The position numbers and the translations under genes are program-made. From Chloroflexota bacterium (GTDB lineage Bacteria; Chloroflexota; UBA6077; SHYK01), in assembly GCA_035652535.1 (NCBI GenBank), contig DASRDP010000065.1, positions 1 to 44,904 of the forward strand: 44,904 nucleotides of DNA. Reading direction: 5' to 3'. This document shows, piece after piece, positions 1-6,965 of the stretch. The number at the start of each line of letters is the position of its first letter. Position 1 is the stretch's first letter. The notes beneath the pieces were generated by a model that had not been told where the DNA came from, ran no database searches, and saw nothing but the letters and a program-made list of their open reading frames with translations.

Positions 1-231
1 CCCGCCCCTGCCGTAGCGGGGGAGGGTGGGGGTGGGGGCTGCCCTTCGACGGGCTCAGGGCGAACGGTGGAGATCCGCGATACCCCCGCCCCTGCCGTAG
101 CGGGGGAGGGTGGGGGTGGGGGCTGCCCTTCGACGGGCTCAGGGCGAACGGTGGAGATCCGCGATACCCCCTCCCCTGCCGTAGCGGGGGAGGGTGGGGG
201 TGGGGGCTGCCCTTCGACGGGCTCAGGGGGG
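1..231. repeat. 84-bp tandem repeat (minisatellite), about 2.75 copies in window
   Basis: The period is exactly 84 bp: matching positions are 13, 97 and 181. The first two copies are nearly identical. The third has one base change (CCCCTCCC for CCCCGCCC) and ends in a longer G run at the unique sequence. Each unit holds the core TTCGACGGGCTCAGG and a G-rich block of four runs (GGGGG, GGG, GGGGG, GGGGG, single-base loops), a classic G-quadruplex pattern on the plus strand. Since 84 is divisible by 3, the array stays open in the frame of the minus-strand large-subunit gene that crosses it. The array continues past the left edge, so total copy number is unknown. Confidence 0.95.
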
Positions 232-1559
232 GCAGCCCAGTGGATGGCGTCGGCTACCGCTCGCACCGACTTGTCCAGCCCCAGGCTATAGATCACCGTA
301 CCGGTCGCGTGCGTGTCCCCGTCGTGGAAGAGGTTCCTGAGGCGAAAGTCCACCGGGTCCCAGCCCATCTCCTTCGCGATGATGTCCATCTGCGACTCGT
401 AGGCCCAGCACACCTGCATGATGCCGAAGCCGCGAAAGGCCCCGGCGGGCGGCTTATTGGTGTAGACGCTGAAGGAGTCGATGCGGACGTTGGGGATGAC
501 GTAAGGGCCCGCGCTGGTGTACCCCGACTTGTGCGTGACCCGCGGCCCGATGTCGGCGTAGGCGCCCGTATCCCACAGGATCTGGCAGTCGCGGGCGAGG
601 AGCCGGCCGTCGCGGGTCACGCCCGTCGTGAGGGTCGCCGAGACGCCATGCTTGGTGATGGTGTGGAACTCCTCCTTGCGGCTGAGACGCACCTTGACGG
701 GGCGCCCGGACGCGCGGGCGAGGAGCGCTGTGATCGGCTCGAGCTTCATGTAGAGCTTGCTGCCGAACCCGCCGCCCAGATATGGGACCATGACCCGAAC
801 GTGCGACTCCGGCAGGTGGAACATGTTGGCGAGCATGATGCGCACGTAGGAGGGGCTCTGGGTGGCCGACCAGACCTGGAGTCGGTCGGCGCCCTTCCAC
901 TGGGCGATGGTGCAGTGGGTCTCGAGATCGGCGTGCTGGGTGGCGGGATTCGAAAAGGTGTGGGTGAAGACCCGGTCGGAGCGACGGAGGCCCTCGTCGA
1001 CGTCGCCCCTGCGCAGTTTGTACTGGAAGCAGGCATTGCTCGTGGCGGGCACGTCCTCCCCGCCCAGCAGCTCGATGAGGTCGGCGAAGGTGCCCGCCGG
1101 GACGAGCCGCTCGCAGATGAGGGGCGCGCCGGGGGCCATGGCCGCGTGGACGTCGAACACGGCCGGCAGCTCCTCGACTTCGACGTCGATGAGGTCCAGC
1201 GCCTCCTCCGCCGTGTCGCGGTCGACCGCCGCGACCGCGGCGACCGGGTCGCCCACGTACCGAACCTTGCCGATGGCCAGGGCGGCCTGGTCCTTGAAGG
1301 CCGGACCGGTGAACGGGTCGATGTCCATGGCCAGAAGGTCTGCCCCGGTGAGGACGGCGCGCACGCCGGGGAGTCGACGCGCGCGGCTGGTGTCGACGTT
1401 CAGGATGCGCCCGTGCGGCACTCGGCTTCGGAGCAGCGCGCCGTGGAGCATGCCGGGCAGCGTGATGTTGTCGACGAACTCGAGGCGGCCGGTCACTTTC
1501 TCCCGTCCCTCGACCCGCCGAACGTCGCTGCCGACGATCCCGAAATCCAACGACCCCAT
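1..1559 (-). CDS. Xanthine dehydrogenase/CO dehydrogenase-type large (molybdopterin) subunit, partial
   Basis: Molybdenum hydroxylase catalytic subunit (CoxL/XdhA superfamily), which binds the molybdopterin cofactor and hydroxylates its substrate with water. The ATG at 1559 follows directly on the TGA of the FAD-subunit gene, so the two are translationally coupled. Translation gives GREKVTGRLEFVDNI near the N terminus (the hammerhead domain), then GKVRYVGDPVAAVAA, THTFSNPATQHADLETH, YLGGGFGSK around residue 260 (the conserved GGGFG loop), PAGAFRGFG and GWDPVDFRLRNLF. After Trp441, where family members have a variable linker between the two halves of the cofactor domain, the frame enters the 84-bp repeats and reads a 28-residue unit (PEPVEGQPPPPPSP and so on) to the window edge without a stop. 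Family members are about 760-800 residues, so the C-terminal half should lie to the left. No small 2Fe-2S subunit lies beside it. The family is certain, the substrate unknown. Confidence 0.88.
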   Translation of the reverse strand, partial: MGSLDFGIVGSDVRRVEGREKVTGRLEFVDNITLPGMLHGALLRSRVPHGRILNVDTSRARRLPGVRAVLTGADLLAMDIDPFTGPAFKDQAALAIGKVRYVGDPVAAVAAVDRDTAEEALDLIDVEVEELPAVFDVHAAMAPGAPLICERLVPAGTFADLIELLGGEDVPATSNACFQYKLRRGDVDEGLRRSDRVFTHTFSNPATQHADLETHCTIAQWKGADRLQVWSATQSPSYVRIMLANMFHLPESHVRVMVPYLGGGFGSKLYMKLEPITALLARASGRPVKVRLSRKEEFHTITKHGVSATLTTGVTRDGRLLARDCQILWDTGAYADIGPRVTHKSGYTSAGPYVIPNVRIDSFSVYTNKPPAGAFRGFGIMQVCWAYESQMDIIAKEMGWDPVDFRLRNLFHDGDTHATGTVIYSLGLDKSVRAVADAIHWAAPPEPVEGQPPPPPSPATAGEGVSRISTVRPEPVEGQPPPPPSPATAGAGVSRISTVRPEPVEGQPPPPPSPATAGA

Positions 1560-2432
1560 TCAGCGAATCTCCAAGCCGGCGCGGTCGGCGGCCGATTCGA
1601 GGGTGCGGCGCACGAAGACTTCCGTGACCGTGCGCTTGTAGTCCGCCGAGCCTCGAACGTCGTCCAGCGGCTCTGCCGCGGCGGCATAGCGCCGGGCGAC
1701 CTCGCCGACGTTCGCCTGGGAGAGGCGCTCGCCGCGCAGGATCGCCTCGGCCGATGGGACGCGCAGCGGCCGATTGGCCACGCACCCGACGACGACCCGC
1801 GCCTCCCGCACGCGCCCGTCGTCCGGCTCCAGCAGCGCCGCGACGCCAACGGTCGGCCAGTCGTTCGGCGAGAGGGCGCAGTATTTCCGGTAAGCGCCCC
1901 GAAGGGCTGGCGACGGGGATGGCACGTCCACGTCCACGATCAACTCGTCCGGCTCGAGGCAGGTCTCGTAATAGTCGACCAGGAGATCGCCAACCGGGAG
2001 GCGCCGCAGGCCGCTGGGACCGCGGACACCGACAGTCGCGTCTAGCGCCATGAGCACGGGGGGGAGGTCCATGTGAATGTCCGCCTGGGCGAGATGGCCG
2101 CCGATCGTGGCCACGTTCCGCACGCGGACGTTGCCCACGAGACGTAGCGCCTCCGCGAGAACAGGGAGGCGCTGGGCGAGCTCGGCCGAGCGCTCGATGG
2201 CGCGGAGGGTGGTCGCGGCGCCGATGTGGACCCCGGCCGCGCTCGTGGCGACGCCCTGGAGCGTCGGAATGTCGACGACGCTGATGAGAGCCCGGGCCTG
2301 GAGCAGCCGCTCGCGGAGGAGGGCGATCAGCATCGCACCGCCGGCGATCCACCGCGCGTCGTCCCCGTGCTGGGCGGCGAGAGCGATCGCGTCATCGACT
2401 GTCGTTGGCAGTAGAAGGTCGAAGGGTCGCAC
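1560..2432 (-). CDS. Molybdopterin dehydrogenase FAD-binding (medium) subunit
   Basis: FAD subunit of a three-subunit molybdenum hydroxylase (CoxM/XdhB type), passing electrons from the 2Fe-2S clusters to the acceptor. The chosen start is GTG at 2432 (VRPFDLLLP), with a GGGGG ribosome site just upstream. This gives 290 residues, the usual family length (about 285-295). The two FAD-binding motifs are visible as AGGAMLIALLRERL near residue 40 and ATIGGHLAQAD near residue 110, followed by the C-terminal CO_deh_flav_C region ending in DDVRGSADYKRTV. Its stop directly abuts the large-subunit start. A longer open frame extends upstream, but that extra sequence is not homologous to the family. The paralogue at 25965-26846 is the same type of subunit. 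Confidence 0.9.
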   Translation of the reverse strand: MRPFDLLLPTTVDDAIALAAQHGDDARWIAGGAMLIALLRERLLQARALISVVDIPTLQGVATSAAGVHIGAATTLRAIERSAELAQRLPVLAEALRLVGNVRVRNVATIGGHLAQADIHMDLPPVLMALDATVGVRGPSGLRRLPVGDLLVDYYETCLEPDELIVDVDVPSPSPALRGAYRKYCALSPNDWPTVGVAALLEPDDGRVREARVVVGCVANRPLRVPSAEAILRGERLSQANVGEVARRYAAAAEPLDDVRGSADYKRTVTEVFVRRTLESAADRAGLEIR

Positions 2433-2573
2433 GAATTCGCCCCCGTGAGGAGAGACGCCCGGCACATGGCCGGGGTGGGGTGGGGTCAGTATAGCGCTGT
2501 GTCCCGAGGGGGAGCCACGGGATTGGGGCGACTGGGGTGCCGCTCGTGGGTCACATCCTATGACCATAGCCGC

Positions 2574-2601
2574 TTGACAAGCCGGAAATGCTCTCGATAA
2601 T
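2574..2601 (+). promoter_or_regulatory. Sigma-70-type promoter for the solute-binding lipoprotein gene
   Basis: A perfect -35 TTGACA (2574-2579) is followed after 16 bp by GATAAT (2596-2601). Transcription would start near 2608, giving a leader of about 100 nt before the ATG at 2710. A short palindrome CTATG-AC-CATAG (2558-2569) lies just upstream of the -35 box and could be an operator, though it is short enough to be chance. Confidence 0.75.
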
Positions 2602-2647
2602 TGCCCTAGGCACGAGCCACGGCTGTGGCCCGACGGGCGCAATCCGC

Positions 2648-2661
2648 TCGACGGGCTCAGG
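2648..2661. repeat. Isolated copy of the TCGACGGGCTCAGG repeat core
   Basis: Fourteen bases identical to the core of the 84-bp repeat at the left edge. Here they sit inside the 5' leader of the solute-binding protein mRNA, between the predicted transcription start near 2608 and the ATG at 2710. The flanks do not match the 84-bp unit, so this is a degenerate or solo copy of the same family. Confidence 0.6.
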
Positions 2662-2709
2662 CCCGGCGGCGGGCAGTTGACAAACGGAGTGGCGTGCGGG
2701 AGGGCAGGC

Positions 2710-4401
2710 ATGCGGCAGTGGCGCTTTCTCGCGCTCAGCTGGATGACGATTGCGCTCCTTGCGGCTGGATGCGCGGGAACCCCCGGCGCGCCGCCGCGGA
2801 CCAGTGACGCGGCGTCGTCACGCGCCTCCAGCGGGCCGAAGCACATCGTCGCCGCGATGATGGGGAACCCGCCGACGCCCATCGAAAAAGCGGTCGGTGG
2901 AGGGAGCGGCGGTCGCATACCGGGGATTACGGGGCTGCAGCAGCTCGTGGACGCTGGGCTCACGATCCTCGACGACAAAGGCCACCATTTGCCCCTGGTG
3001 GCCGAGGCTGTGCCGTCGCTGGAGAATGGGCTCTGGATCGTCAGCCCCGATGGCCGCATGCAGACGACCTGGAAGATCCGGCAGGGCGCGACCTGGCACG
3101 ACGGGGCCCCCTTCACGTCGGAGGACCTGGTCTTTACGTCCGTCGTCGAGCAGGACAACGACTTGCCGTTCGAGCGAAATCCGGCCTACCGGATGATCGA
3201 GAGTATCGAGGGACCGGATCCCCAGACCATCGTCGTGAAATGGAAGCAACCCTTCATCGACGCGGACCAGTTCTACATCAGCCCGCAGCTTCCGAAGCAC
3301 ATCCTGGAGAAGCCCTTCATCGAGAACAAGGAGAGCTTCCAGGCCCTTCCGTACTGGAACGTCGAGTTCATCGGTAACGGGCCGTACAAGGTCAGGGAAT
3401 GGGCGCGCGACACGTACACGGTACTGCAGGCGAACGACGCGTGGATCGAAGGTCGGCCGAAGATCGACGAGATCGAGGTGCGCTTCCTCGCCGACGAGAA
3501 CGCCTTCATGGCGAACATTCTGGCGAACCAGATCGACGTCACCATCGGGAAGAGCATCACGCTCGAGCAGACGCTCTCCGTGCGCGACCAATGGGCCAAC
3601 GGCCACATCGAGATGATTCCCGAGACGACCATGAAGATCTGGCCGCAGTTCATCGGCGCCAACCCGCAAATCATCACGAACGTGCAGTTCAGGAAGGCCC
3701 TGATGGCCGCGACGAATCGGCAGGAGATGGTGGACACCATCATGGGGGGCCTCTCGTCTGTGGCGCACTCCAACCTCTTGCCGACGGACGCGGAGATCTC
3801 GGAAGTGGATTCGGCAATCGTGAAGTACCAGTTCGATCCGCGCCAGGCGACGCGGCTGATCGAGGGCCTGGGCTACACGAAGGGCAACGACGGACTCTTC
3901 CACGATCAGGCGGGCCAGCCGCTGAGCGTGCAGATCACCTCGACGGACGAGAACCAGAATACGAAGCCGATGTTCGCGGTGGCCGAATATTGGCAGCAGG
4001 CCGGCGTCGGCACGGAGACGGTCATCATTCCCATTCAGCGCCAGCGCGACCGCGAGTATCGCGCCACGTTCCCCGGCTTCGCGCTCCAGGGCGGAGCGAG
4101 CGGACTGGCCGCACTCCAGAACTCGCACGGATCGCAGGCTCGCCTGCCGGAGAACAACTACACGGGCAGCAACTACTCCCGGTACATCAATCCGGAGTTC
4201 GATGCCCTCCTCGACACGTATGCGAGCACGATTCCGCGCGTCGAGCGGCTTGAGGCCCTCAAAGCGGTCCTGCATATGATGACAGACCAACTGAGCATGA
4301 TGACGCTCTACTACGCGACGTCCAGCACGATGATCAGCAATCGGATGGTGAACGCCGGCCGCGACCCCACGTGGAACGCCCCGCAGTGGGATCTCAAGTA
4401 G
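2710..4401 (+). CDS. ABC transporter solute-binding lipoprotein, family 5 (peptide/nickel/opine type)
   Basis: Extracytoplasmic solute-binding protein (SBP_bac_5), 563 residues. The start at ATG 2710 has a GGAGG site a few bases upstream and gives a lipoprotein signal: MRQWR, a hydrophobic stretch, then the lipobox LAAGC. An in-frame start 33 nt upstream would put extra residues before the signal. Family features include WKIRQGATWHDGAPFTSEDL in the N-terminal lobe, GNGPYKVREW in the middle, and a C-terminal lobe ending in NAPQWDLK. No permease or ATPase gene lies beside it, so it must share a transporter encoded elsewhere or act alone. It is convergent with the response regulator gene; 4402-4468 shows no clear terminator. 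Substrate unknown. Confidence 0.9.
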   Translation: MRQWRFLALSWMTIALLAAGCAGTPGAPPRTSDAASSRASSGPKHIVAAMMGNPPTPIEKAVGGGSGGRIPGITGLQQLVDAGLTILDDKGHHLPLVAEAVPSLENGLWIVSPDGRMQTTWKIRQGATWHDGAPFTSEDLVFTSVVEQDNDLPFERNPAYRMIESIEGPDPQTIVVKWKQPFIDADQFYISPQLPKHILEKPFIENKESFQALPYWNVEFIGNGPYKVREWARDTYTVLQANDAWIEGRPKIDEIEVRFLADENAFMANILANQIDVTIGKSITLEQTLSVRDQWANGHIEMIPETTMKIWPQFIGANPQIITNVQFRKALMAATNRQEMVDTIMGGLSSVAHSNLLPTDAEISEVDSAIVKYQFDPRQATRLIEGLGYTKGNDGLFHDQAGQPLSVQITSTDENQNTKPMFAVAEYWQQAGVGTETVIIPIQRQRDREYRATFPGFALQGGASGLAALQNSHGSQARLPENNYTGSNYSRYINPEFDALLDTYASTIPRVERLEALKAVLHMMTDQLSMMTLYYATSSTMISNRMVNAGRDPTWNAPQWDLK

Positions 4402-4468
4402 GGGCGCGGGCCTGAGTCTCCCCCTCCGCCGCCGCATACATCGGGCTTGGACCACGTGCCAGATCTGG

Positions 4469-5170
4469 TCAGCGTGCCGCCGACTTTGGCGGCTCGGATG
4501 TGAGTCGGATTCCGAGGCCGCGCACGGTGATCAGCATGCCCACCGCGGCGGGGTCTCTCTCGACCTTTCGGCGGAGGCGATGCAGCGCCACGCGCAGTGA
4601 CTCGATCATACTCGGGTCCTGCGTCTCACATGCGTGTTGCAGGAGAACGAAGGTTGGAACAACGGAATCCGCGTTGAGCATCAGGCAGCGAAGGAGTCGG
4701 AACTCCGTCAGGCTGAGATTGAGCGGCGCGCCACTGCTACGGACCTCGTGGCGACGCTCGTCGAGCGTGAGCGGCCCGACCCGGATGACCGATTCGGCCT
4801 GGAGCGGAGCAGCGGCCGCCGTGCGGAGACGAGCGCGAATCCGTGCCAAGAGCTCGCGATAGCCGAACGGCTTGGTGACATAGTCATCAGCGCCGAGGTC
4901 CAGACCGAGGACCCTGTCCTCCTCAGCAGTGCGTCCGGTCAACAACAGAACGGGGACGCTGTGCGTGCGTCGAAGCTCACGGAGCAAGTCGAAGCCAGAT
5001 TCGACGCCGAGGTTCAGATCGAGCACGACGAGGTCTGGCGGGGCAGTCTGGATCTCGAGCATCGCCGAGCGCAGATCGTCGGCGCTGGCCACGGAGTAGC
5101 CCGCACGACGGAGCGCGTCGCCCAGGATGTCCACCAATTCAACGTCGTCGTCGACGAGGAGAATTCTCAC
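4469..5170 (-). CDS. OmpR/PhoB-family response regulator 1
   Basis: Cytoplasmic two-component response regulator, 233 residues. The receiver domain (about 1-120) keeps the acidic pair D7/D8, phosphoacceptor D51 (VVLDLNL), T78 and K100-P101 (YVTKPFGY). The C-terminal winged helix (about 130-225) has TEFRLLRCLMLNADSVVP and a recognition-helix region SLRVALHRLRRKVE. The start is a GTG whose GTGA overlaps the kinase stop, so translation is coupled to the upstream kinase gene. It is the last gene of the unit running from TadE at 10609. Its DNA-binding domain closely resembles that of the second regulator (15243-15950), so both may read the same operator. That shared target is inference. Confidence 0.93.
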   Translation of the reverse strand: MRILLVDDDVELVDILGDALRRAGYSVASADDLRSAMLEIQTAPPDLVVLDLNLGVESGFDLLRELRRTHSVPVLLLTGRTAEEDRVLGLDLGADDYVTKPFGYRELLARIRARLRTAAAAPLQAESVIRVGPLTLDERRHEVRSSGAPLNLSLTEFRLLRCLMLNADSVVPTFVLLQHACETQDPSMIESLRVALHRLRRKVERDPAAVGMLITVRGLGIRLTSEPPKSAAR

Positions 5171-6936
5171 GCGGCGGCGTCCGCCAGCGGGAGAGTGATC
5201 CAGAAGTGAGTTCCGCGGCGGGTCTCGGTGTCGAGTCCGACGTTGCCACCATGCGCCTCGATCGTGCTCTTTACGATGGCGAGGCCGAGGCCAGCGCCGG
5301 GAAGCTGGAGGGAATTGGAGCCGCGGAAGAAACGGGTAAAGACGTTGCCCCGCTCATCAACGGGTATGCCCGGGCCACGATCCTCGACCGTGATTCGGGC
5401 GAACCCATTGGCCGTGTCGACTCGGACGCACACAGGCTCACCGGCGGGTCCGTACGTGGACGCGTTGCTGAGAAGGTTGACGAGGGCCTGGACCACGTAC
5501 CGATTGTGGGCGCGAACGACGAGCCGCTCGTCGGCGACGTCGAAGTCGAGCCTTTGGTCGCGGCCCTCGAGGAGCGGGGCGACGGCATCCGCCGCTTCCG
5601 CGAGGATGGGCATCAGGAGGGTGGGGCGCGGTTTGATGACGAGCCGGCCCGACTGGATGTTCTCGGCGCTCAGCAAGTTGTCCATGAGCGTGTGGAGCCG
5701 GGTAGCCGTGCGTCGGCCAGCGCCTACCAGGTTCGCATATTCGCGAGCGCTCAGTTCGCCGGACTGTGTCGCCAGGATTTCGAGCACGTTCTCGACCACT
5801 GCGAGGGGCGCGCGAATTTCGTGGGCGACGAGCGCCATGTACTGCTCGCGCTGTCGGTTTGCGGTGTCCATCGCGGCAGAGGCGAGGCGCACGTCGATCG
5901 TGCCGCCAGCCAGCCGGACGTGTGCCTGCATGAGGTCAATCTCCCACGGCTCGTATCGATGCGCGTCGTCGTGGACGAGCAGGAGGACGTAAACGCGGTC
6001 GGTGGTGATGCGCCCTGCCACGAGAGTCAGGACCTGCGCACCGCATTCCAGCAACTCGGATGGCACCGTGGATGGTCGGTCGATGCTCGGAGCGATTTGG
6101 ACGCTGGCGCCGCGCCGCAGGTCGGCCAGTGTCTCGCCTGAGAGGATCGCGGCGACGTGCCAATCCTGCAGAGGGCAGCGCCCGCGGTGGATGGCCAGCA
6201 CGTCTACGGCCGCCGCCGCGCCGATGCTGCAAAGGGCGACGGCCTCGGCGCGATAGCGGTGGGCGGCCATTTGCGCGATGATTTCGGCGATTCGGCTTGG
6301 GTCCTGCTCGCCGGCGAGGCGAGCCGCGACGGCGGCCAGCTCCTCGGACCCGGCGATCCGCCCCGCCAGCTCGAGGCCGACGGCGTGGAGGCGCGCCGAG
6401 ATCTCGCGCTGCTCCTCCAGGCTCTTCTGGAGCGCCTCGCCGCGCTGGCGCGCGATCCGCGCATTGAAGGCCATGCTCTGGGTGGCGATGGCGGTGACGT
6501 TGAGGCCGAGATAGTTGAGGAGCAGGTCCGCTAGGGGCACTGCCGTGCGGGCGCCGAGCGCGTGCGCGAACGTGGCATAGGCGAAGGAGACGTAGAGGAG
6601 GTGCGCGACGGCCACCGAGGCGCGCTGGGACCGGCGGACCGAGACGGCCACGGCTCCGGTGTAATAGAGCCCAAGCATGACGCCCTGTTGGCGCGGGGCG
6701 AGCGTGTACGCTGCGCCGAAGCTGATCGCCGCAATGATCGGGAGGAGGAGCGAAGGTTTGCGCCAAATCAGCTCCGAGGTGAGCGCGACCGCACCAATGA
6801 GGCTGAACGCGCCAGCGAGCATGCCCTCCGACAGGAGCCATTCGCCGTAAATCAGAAGCGCGGCGGACACCACGAGCTCCATCACGGTATGGGACTGGGC
6901 GAACCGCTGGAGGGTCTGGTGAATTCGTGCGATCAT
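5167..6936 (-). CDS. Membrane sensor histidine kinase 1
   Basis: Partner kinase of the downstream regulator, 589 residues. Residues about 18-155 form roughly six hydrophobic segments with short loops, so there is no large external domain. A coiled-coil-like linker (about 160-185) and a GAF-like region (about 195-350) follow. Then comes the HisKA domain with phosphorylatable H372 (ALVAHEIRAPLAVVE), and an ATPase domain with N-box NLLSNASTYGP, G1 VEDRGPGIP and G2 GAGLGLAIVK. All catalytic boxes are intact. It lies 29 bp after the TadG/RCC1 gene and overlaps the regulator by 4 nt, and so is probably cotranscribed with the Tad genes from the operator near 10.7 kb. The signal sensed is unknown; a membrane or intracellular cue is likely from the topology. 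Confidence 0.92.
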   Translation of the reverse strand: MIARIHQTLQRFAQSHTVMELVVSAALLIYGEWLLSEGMLAGAFSLIGAVALTSELIWRKPSLLLPIIAAISFGAAYTLAPRQQGVMLGLYYTGAVAVSVRRSQRASVAVAHLLYVSFAYATFAHALGARTAVPLADLLLNYLGLNVTAIATQSMAFNARIARQRGEALQKSLEEQREISARLHAVGLELAGRIAGSEELAAVAARLAGEQDPSRIAEIIAQMAAHRYRAEAVALCSIGAAAAVDVLAIHRGRCPLQDWHVAAILSGETLADLRRGASVQIAPSIDRPSTVPSELLECGAQVLTLVAGRITTDRVYVLLLVHDDAHRYEPWEIDLMQAHVRLAGGTIDVRLASAAMDTANRQREQYMALVAHEIRAPLAVVENVLEILATQSGELSAREYANLVGAGRRTATRLHTLMDNLLSAENIQSGRLVIKPRPTLLMPILAEAADAVAPLLEGRDQRLDFDVADERLVVRAHNRYVVQALVNLLSNASTYGPAGEPVCVRVDTANGFARITVEDRGPGIPVDERGNVFTRFFRGSNSLQLPGAGLGLAIVKSTIEAHGGNVGLDTETRRGTHFWITLPLADAAA

Positions 6937-6965
6937 GGGCGCGGCTCCGGCCGAGCTTCTGCGTG

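Noticed and set aside
1-231. CRISPR array.
   Set aside because: The 84-bp units are contiguous and nearly identical, with no unique spacers, and stay in a protein frame.
240-2045. A 600-residue plus-strand open frame over the left-edge genes.
   Set aside because: It is antisense to the FAD and large subunits, whose frames carry family motifs. The product is low-complexity Arg/Val/Gly-rich and matches nothing; such frames are common in GC-rich DNA.
454-2352. A 632-residue minus-strand open frame overlapping the same genes.
   Set aside because: It is the neighbouring frame of the real subunits, extremely Arg/Pro-rich, with no motif.
2818-4455. A 545-residue minus-strand frame opposite the solute-binding lipoprotein.
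   Set aside because: The plus-strand product has a signal peptide, lipobox and family motifs. The antisense product is a compositional shadow.
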